Shown here piece by piece: positions 57,913-64,000 of a stretch of DNA of 64,000 nucleotides (the first letter of the stretch is position 1; each line of letters starts with the position of its first letter). Both the position numbers and the translations under genes were made by a program. A model generated the notes under the pieces. The model was given only the letters and a program-made list of their open reading frames with translations, ran no database searches and was not told where the DNA came from. The stretch is from Diplolepis rosae (lineage: Eukaryota > Arthropoda > Insecta > Hymenoptera > Diplolepididae): contig JAPYXD010000744.1 of the NCBI GenBank assembly GCA_030998225.1, positions 1,302,001 to 1,366,000 on the forward strand. The letters run 5' to 3'.

Positions 57913-60334
57913 TTAATCATTGTGGAGAATAGGTACAACGTAGAAGTGTTTGCCTCCTTCTGCTTTTATTGTGATCGCCATTTTCACCAGTTTAGCTTGT
58001 ATAGATGTTACAGGGAAAGTTCTCAATCCAGCTGAGGGTTTGCTGTAAATTTCCCACATATGCAGTAACGATGAATCAAAAGGATAAGAAAATATTGGTT
58101 TTTTTTTCCCGTAGATATATCCTGAAATTTCCAGATTTTCTACACTTCCAGCTATTTTTACTACTTTTATAATTTCGTTATTCGTTAAAAGAATTGTGTT
58201 ATCAGTATTATTTGTGGTGCAAATTGTAATTCCTTTGACTTTAATTTTTAAAATGCTGTTCGCCTTTTCTTTCAAAATCTCTATATTAGGAGGTAGTTTA
58301 GGTTTCGCTTCCACTATTGACCTTTCTTCGTGTAGTCTTCTGCATATCTGGGCTAGCAACTTATATGGAGTTCTTAATCTTTCTTTTAGTTTTCCTAAGA
58401 AACTCTCGAATGCAAAAGCCGAAATTCTACTTAAGCTGCATCCCATCTGAATTACATCATCTGCTAAATGAATTAGGTGATGAGCATTTAGGACTTGTGT
58501 TTTTGCCCCGTAAAAAACTTTCAAGCCTTTGAAAAAAGCTCTTAGATATTCTTTAGCATACGCATTAAATGTAATGCAAATATCGTCCGAGCACAAAATT
58601 CTACAAGCGACGTGGCAAAGTAAAAAATGTTTATATAATTTCCGTGGCAGAACGTTTATTAGAACAATTGGTCCACAGTACAACGCAAAAAAACGAAATT
58701 GTGTGGCTTTCCAATTATTAAATTTTTTAGTTGTCTTCGGTTTTCGTTGATGAAACTCAAACGGAACTTGTGATTTAAGCAACTCCATTCGGTCTGAAAG
58801 AACCTCTCTCATTCTAGGACCTAATTTTACATTTAGGTCACCAGTAAGCCACCATTCAATCAATTTCTTCATAACACCCAGACAACACAAATGCATGAAA
58901 TCCAAGACAAACAACAATATCATATTGACTAGAGGATTTATTTGCAGTAAATGTGTTTGTCCGTTATGATGATCTGGTTGTGTTTGGTTTCTAAAGGATG
59001 CATCTGATCTTTCAGGGCAATCTGATGAGGGATAAACAGTGCTAGGCAAGTTTCCTTTCGTTCCATCTACTGTGCACCTTTCACAAGCATTTTTTGCACC
59101 ATGGTAAACCGTATTTTTGCAGAATGCTCTCGCTGGAGTGTCGCACACAAAACATTTTACGCGTACAGTATACTGTTTTCCTGCTATTATAATTCCGTCC
59201 CTCAGTAATTTGTTGCTTTCCTCAACGAATTTTTCAAAATATAATTCGTTACTGCCTGGTTTTGATTTTCCACAGAAAATGGAAATTGGAAATGGTTTGT
59301 AGATATCTGGATTAAAATGAACTTGGCATGAATGAGGCCAAAGTTGATCATCGCCACCTGATTTATTAACCGGAAGACCATCCACAGAGAATTTCAACTC
59401 AATTACGTCGTTTACGTGCACTGCAGGATCGATACAAGCTTCCAGCCCTTTTTTAATTCCAAAGTACACAAATTCTCCTTCAGAGCCATCGTTTGCTTAC
59501 ATTGGCTCAATTGTGTACCTTGCACTTGTCGTATTTAGGAAAGTTTTCGCACTTTTGGGTAGATCTGGCAATAATCTGGCTCTCAGAATTTGGAGCATTT
59601 CGTCTACATGAGCTTGGTCTATTTTATTTTTGATTGCCCAAGTACGCAAACGTTGAATATCACCAAGGTCTTCATTTTCACCTTCTTCACTATCAGAGTC
59701 ACCAGCAATCAATCTTACATCATGAGAATCTTCCTCTTGGTCTTCATCTGTGCTTTCTTCCCTGCTTTCTGAGGATGAATTCAAAGAGTCCTTCTCTTCG
59801 CTTTCAGAAATTCTTTGTCCCATTTCAGAATCTGAAGTCACGGCTTCATTTGTGCTGCCCAATTGCACAACTTCAGCATCAATGTTTTCAGAAATCCCCG
59901 CTAGAAGTAAAATGTTAATTGTAACAAAAAGTTTTATTTGTAAATAGAAATTTAATAAAAATTAAAATAAAAATGTAATATTTCCAATTATCAAGTCATT
60001 TTTTTAAATTTTCTATTCAAGATGATTAATGTTCTTCATGAAGACAAATAACTGTTTTCATAAAGCTATTAATGAATGTTTACTTAAGTAAAGTAATAGC
60101 GAAAAAAATATTGGTTGATAAATTTGGGAAAGAGAATTAGCTACGTGTAAGTCAAAATAATTATCGCAGATAAATAGCTCTTTTCATAGAATAAAATGTC
60201 TTACCTTCCGAGTCCGAGCCAGTTGACGATAAATTGACAGCTCCTGAATCCCGTAATTTGGCAGCTTTGGCAAGAGCTCTAAATTTCCTTACACGGGCTA
60301 CTGTTAATTTTCGTTTACGTTTTAAATTTTCCAT
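57913..60334 (-). pseudogene. CACTA/tnp2-like DDE transposase, two exons, one in-frame stop
   Basis: Exon 1 (60334-60205) encodes a basic start MENLKRKRKLTVARVRKF; donor GTAAGAC. Exon 2 starts at 59900 after TTCTAG and stays in frame. An acidic region (SESREESTDEDQEED) leads to YTIEPM, then TAA at 59499-59497, then the same frame continues for 527 residues. In the 518-residue part, the order VDGLP (Asp30), CFVCDTPARAF (Asp110), CERC (129-132), LDFMHLCCLGVMK (Asp190) and FAFESFLGKLKE parallels plant tnp2 (SDG...DFPA...CPYC...DVMH). Asp30, Asp110 and the FES glutamate are candidate DDE residues. It would cut and join element ends. One stop, possibly a sequence error or read-through, is the only visible lesion. 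Confidence 0.82.
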
Positions 60335-60788
60335 ATTTTGGACCTATTAAAGGATACAAATTACATGGTATTAAACTGATTAGAACTAACCTCCACTTAA
60401 ATAAATAAAAGTCAATGAATACCTACCTGCGATTGTTTTAGGCAATATACTTCAAGAATAATTATAATTTCAAACAACACAATTTTTTATGATTCATAAA
60501 GTAATTATATGTATATAAAAATGTTTAAACATGACATACCTTTTTTTCTAAGTTCAAATAGGCAGACTGTCTAGTACCATCATAAAATCTTGAGAGATTT
60601 TCAGTATCGCTAAAGTCTCGTGATTTTATATTGGCTCTTTGCAGACTGACTTGACAACGATACAATCACAGTAAAACTAGACAGCGCCAAGATCGCACCA
60701 GTCTAGCAATTCGTGAATAGTCAGGCGTCATAAAAACTGTACCGGCGTTAGTATGATTCCAAACTGCCATGAAATTTTTCCACACGGG
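60335..60788. promoter_or_regulatory. Subterminal region upstream of the transposase
   Basis: It contains repeated AGACTGTCTAG, GCAGACTGACTTGAC, CTAGACAGCGCC and CCAGTCTAGC words. By analogy with CACTA elements these may be protein-binding repeats; the transposase promoter should also lie here. Confidence 0.45.
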
Positions 60789-60827
60789 TTGTAATAGGGC
60801 AAAAATTTGGCAATTTCCACACGGGTA

Positions 60828-61063
60828 TAAATGGAATATATATATGAGGTCTACAAATTCTCAGTAAGACTTAGTAATTCTCAGTAATTTTTTAACCAAA
60901 ATATGTGAGACACAAAATAAGCGTTAAAATAATAAATCGTTTGCTTAAAAACAGTCTACGAATTATTTTCCTTTTTGAGATATTTGGAAGATAAATTTTT
61001 CTTAATCATACAAACTATTAGAAAGTTACAGAAATGTATACAGAAAATCGAGCGCAAAGCGCG
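60828..61063. repeat. Degenerate 160-bp-type repeat and GCGC patch
   Basis: AAAATATGTGAGACACAAAATAAGCG-type sequence as at 26360, then TCGAGCGCAAAGCGCG, the inverse of the patch at 30565-30580. Confidence 0.5.
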
Positions 61064-62139
61064 CACGGAGAAAAATAGATAGAAAAAACCGCAATATCTT
61101 GATATTAGCAGATAATATATTTGCGATTTAACTATGGGACAGCCATCTAGATATTGAAACAAAGTATCTATAGATATTTAAAAAAATATGTTATTTCGCA
61201 ATATCTAAGATATTGAAGTAAAGAATCCAATATGTTAATTTGAAATATCTCAGATGTTAAGCTGAAATACATTAGAAATCAGGTCATAGTATTCGAGATA
61301 TTAAACTGTAATATCTTAGATAATTAAAGTCAATATTTATGTCATTGCATGAAATTGTCTAATAGTTATGTAAAAATACTGATTGAAAAATTGAAAGAAA
61401 AAATGAAATTAAGAAAATTTAACATGATATAAATAATGGTTGATTAAGGAATTAAAATTTTCTTATAATCTCCTTTTTTTCTCAAATTCCTCGATCTAAG
61501 AGTTTTCGCAAGTCCATATATTTGGTTGATTATTATTCTCAAAATCAAGGCAACCTGTTGATAAATGGAGATTATAAAAGCGTTCAACATAATTGTAAAG
61601 ATTTCGAATCTATTACGAATTCCAGTAAGCAAATTCCGATTCGAAGTTGAATTTGAAAACGGCTATATAGAGAACGTGTTATTGAGAGGTTAGAAAATTC
61701 ATTTCAAAGATTGAAGGTTTAATAATGACATATTTATATAGATAGAGAGATACTTACTGAATTCAGTACTGGTAATTTGAAATTTTGTTTAAAATGACAC
61801 TTCAAAACTTCATATAGACACAACATTATTAATTCAGTGTCGAAACCAAAAACCACGCGACCGGCAAAACTATGGGCGAGCGCGATAGACAAATTATATG
61901 GAATTCAAAGACTTTGATCACGTGACTTTTCCTCAGGCACGTGCACGCTACTGTCAATAATATCTTAGATATTAAAGTTTAATATCTAATATTGTAAATT
62001 TTGAATATAAACTGTCATTGGTCATTAATATCTTGTATATTTAAGAGAATATATTAGATATTATGTAGTATAATCTAGATGATATAAGGTAATATCCAAC
62101 ATTCTAGTATCTCAGTTTTACTATCTATTTTTCTCCGTG
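61064..62139. mobile_element. CACGGAGAAAAATAGATAG element, CG duplication
   Basis: CACGGAGAAAAATAGATAG and the inverse of CTATCTATTTTTCTCCGTG, with CG on both sides (61062-61063 and 62140-62141). The interior is rich in ATATCTAGATATT-like words, as in 48169-52699. It is non-coding. Confidence 0.85.
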
Positions 62140-62900
62140 CGGCTCTTATGGTGACAATGTGTTCCTTAAGGCTGATAGAGCCTTAAGAAAATTTAATTTC
62201 CTTTTTAATTTAAAATCAAAAGCAAATTTGCAGTATCTGCTACTCTGGAAAAATAATTATATTTATGTAACAGGACATTCACAAAACGTGAAGGAAATTT
62301 CAGTCATCGCGCTTAAGAGTGGAAGAAGAGTACACAAACCGCCCCTAAATTTACCCGGTAGCTCATTTTCGAAATTCCAGGGGCGTATCTAATGTGCTGG
62401 TACCTCGGACACAATGAGAGATCCTATTGTAACATTGAGACATCCCGCTATAATTTATGAGCCCTGTTTACCGACAGAGATTGCGGGTGGCTCTTTGGAG
62501 TCGAAGAAACTTATGGAATACACGAATCCTACAAGAGGCTCTAACGAATTGACTTTAGCTATGCTTAATCGTCAGGTCCGTGCATTATTGCCGATCATAA
62601 TTTTCTTTGAGTTTCGCCCGCTCCTTCCTAGTCGCTGATCGAGGCGATCTGCTCAAATAACATCGTTCCCGACAAATAGCCAATCTTTCAAAATATCCCT
62701 CCCACAATTAGCACCGCTTTCCCTTCATTATAATTTTAAACTTTTCTATACTAAACACATATGAGAAGAGCGCGTGCTGAATATCTTATTATGAAATAAT
62801 TATGATCTTCAAATTATTCATGTAATTCAAAGATTTTTTAAGTTAGCATTTTTATTATAATATAACGTGACATATATGAAATCGCATCTCTATTATCTTT
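62140..62900. other. No gene recognised
   Basis: It opens with the inverse of the CTTAAGGCTC...GCCTTAAG hairpin of 30528. 62330-62640 is more balanced in composition, with plus-strand frames of 74-77 residues lacking any family signature. It may be unique host DNA. Confidence 0.4.
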
Positions 62901-62914
62901 ATTGGCCCAAAAAC

Positions 62915-63380
62915 TTTTTTCAAAAGCGTTTATTGGAAAAAATGAGAAAAAAAATTTCGGCCGCATATGGAGATCTTTTCAGTACCATAAATTCGAAGAA
63001 TATTTCAAAATTTCTACAAATTAATAAAAATTATGAAAATCGTAAAAATTAAGAACTCATCTCATAGCTTGCAAATCAAAATGAAGCAGTTTATTGGCGA
63101 AATTTCACATACACTAAAAAGATTCGTAAAATTTACAGAAAGTTCGGTACTTATTTTTACAACTTGACTTTTAGTATAGATTTTACAAGAATTCCAGTTT
63201 AATAAACAGGCTGTCTATACATTTCGCCAATGGACTAATTCGTTTTGTTTGCAGGCTGAGATAAATTCTTAATTTTTCAAATTTTTATACATTTATAGAA
63301 ATTTTGAAGTATTCTTTGAATTTACCTGACTTTTTTGCGTTTTTTCCAATAAACGCTTCTGATGATTTTTCTATAATGAA
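62915..63380. mobile_element. Degenerate foldback of the ribozyme-element family
   Basis: Inverted arms (CAAAAGCGTTTATTGGAAAA and TTTTCCAATAAACGCTTCTG) surround TTTCGGCCGCATATGGAGAT...CAGTACCATAAATTCG, a decayed version of the 8391 core (62955-62982, minus). TCATAGCTTGCAA matches the units at 8520 and 9865. Confidence 0.55.
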
Positions 63381-64000
63381 AAAAAAAATGAACAAAGTAA
63401 TCCCATGTCAAAAGAATAAGAATACAATAAATTCTTACTAAAGTTTAGCAAAAACAACTACAAATATAAAAAATGAAAACAATAGAGTAGCTCTTGAACG
63501 TAAATGAGGAATAATTTTTCTTATAACTTTTTCCCAATTTAAGTATTTTTGCCAAAAATGTACTACTTTATATGTCAGGCATTGTTACATAAAACTGATA
63601 TTTTGAGACAGAAAAATTTGTAGTAAAAAGAAAAAATAGAAAAAGACAGAATGTGCTTTTAAAGAACGAATAAATTCGGGAAATTATTCAATTTTGAATG
63701 TTAACGATGTGAAATTTATTATTAAAATAATTGCTTAATCGAATAATGCCTATTTCTTACCGTTGATAAATTTTATATTTATTTTATACTCAACCCCAAT
63801 GATCTCTATCCTTTTAATTATTACTCTCTAAACCTGAATCTGTGAAATAGTTACTGATTATATCAGTGAAAATATATCAACTGATAAATCAGTGCCCTGC
63901 TTTGATTTCACTGAGGAATCAGTAAATACGTCACGTGAAGATAACTTTTGAATTCGCGAAATCATAACTTTCATCTACACTTTACTGATTTATCCTCCCT
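63381..64000. other. AT-rich, no gene
   Basis: Nothing coding. ACTGATT(A/T)ATCAGTG words recur near 63855-63910. Confidence 0.4.

Larger units (their letters stand above)
53488..60788 (-). mobile_element. Autonomous-type CACTA-like DNA transposon, 7.3 kb, two genes
   Basis: Ends CCCATGTGGAAATTTTTC and the inverse of CCCGTGTGGAAAAATTTC, with TT on both sides (53486-53487 and 60789-60790). Both genes read on the minus strand: a tnp2-like transposase (60334-57913), then a DUF4806-domain gene (57060-53767). Subterminal regions hold several GTCTAG, GACTGTC and GTACTGGCGCG words, the last shared with MITEs at 2193, 11995 and 46078. A SINE sits in one intron. The ends are not the classical CACTA, but transposase and subterminal repeats fit that superfamily. 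Confidence 0.85.
47889..60825. mobile_element. Outer CCC-ended element containing at least three insertions, TA duplication
   Basis: The left end CCCGTGTGGAAATT (TA at 47887-47888) and the right end, inverse of the same 14 bases (TA at 60826-60827), make a candidate pair. Removing 48169-52699, 53203-53481 and 53488-60788 leaves about 820 bases of non-coding sequence. The pairing is inferred from ends and flanks. Confidence 0.5.

Overview
The window is AT-rich eukaryotic DNA with spliced genes, GT-AG introns, poly(A)-tailed retroposons and very many short inverted-repeat transposons. It looks like an insect genome, because it has an R1-clade LINE, an animal CACTA-type transposase and a DUF4806-family protein of the kind common in insects. 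A hymenopteran is plausible but not shown. I see no convincing host gene. Everything recognisable as coding belongs to mobile elements, so the window is probably intergenic or a large intron that has become a nest of transposons.

Layout. 1-8.2 kb: small hairpin transposons (MITEs), a tRNA-derived SINE at 5.66 kb and a broken copy of a 1.8-kb non-autonomous element ('D') at 5.9-7.7 kb. 8.2-11.7 kb: two direct and one inverted copy of a unit carrying a hammerhead-like ribozyme core, inserted as one block with a 13-bp target duplication. 12-14.3 kb: a composite element with an 82-bp tandem array. 15.5-19.2 kb: a D element containing a second element, which contains a third. 19.2-25.1 kb: a minus-strand R1-like LINE (gag with zinc knuckles, endonuclease, reverse transcriptase) broken by about four single-base frameshifts. 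25-36.9 kb: degenerate AT-rich repeats, a long-TIR element, three more ribozyme-bearing insertions and several MITEs. 36.9-41.2 kb: repeat-poor, no gene. 41.2-47.8 kb: a P/hAT-sized-TSD MITE, an inverted-repeat element split by two intact insertions, and pogo-like MITEs. 47.9-60.8 kb: a nested complex holding a foldback element with a satellite core and, at 53488-60788, a complete 7.3-kb DNA transposon. 61-64 kb: one more MITE and mostly unassigned sequence.

How the parts work together. The 53488-60788 element has inverted ends beginning CCC(A/G)TGTGGAAA, a TT target duplication, a two-exon tnp2/CACTA-like DDE transposase with one in-frame stop, and an apparently intact ten-exon, 561-residue gene ending in a DUF4806 domain. 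Several MITE families here share its CCC ends, its 2-bp duplications and short subterminal motifs, so it is a candidate source of their mobility. Separately, the foldback insertions carry CTGANGA...GAAACG hammerhead cores with matching stem I sequences and 10-13-bp target duplications. That points to retrotransposition of ribozyme-bearing RNAs, as in Penelope-like elements or retrozymes. These two systems are the main discoveries in the window.
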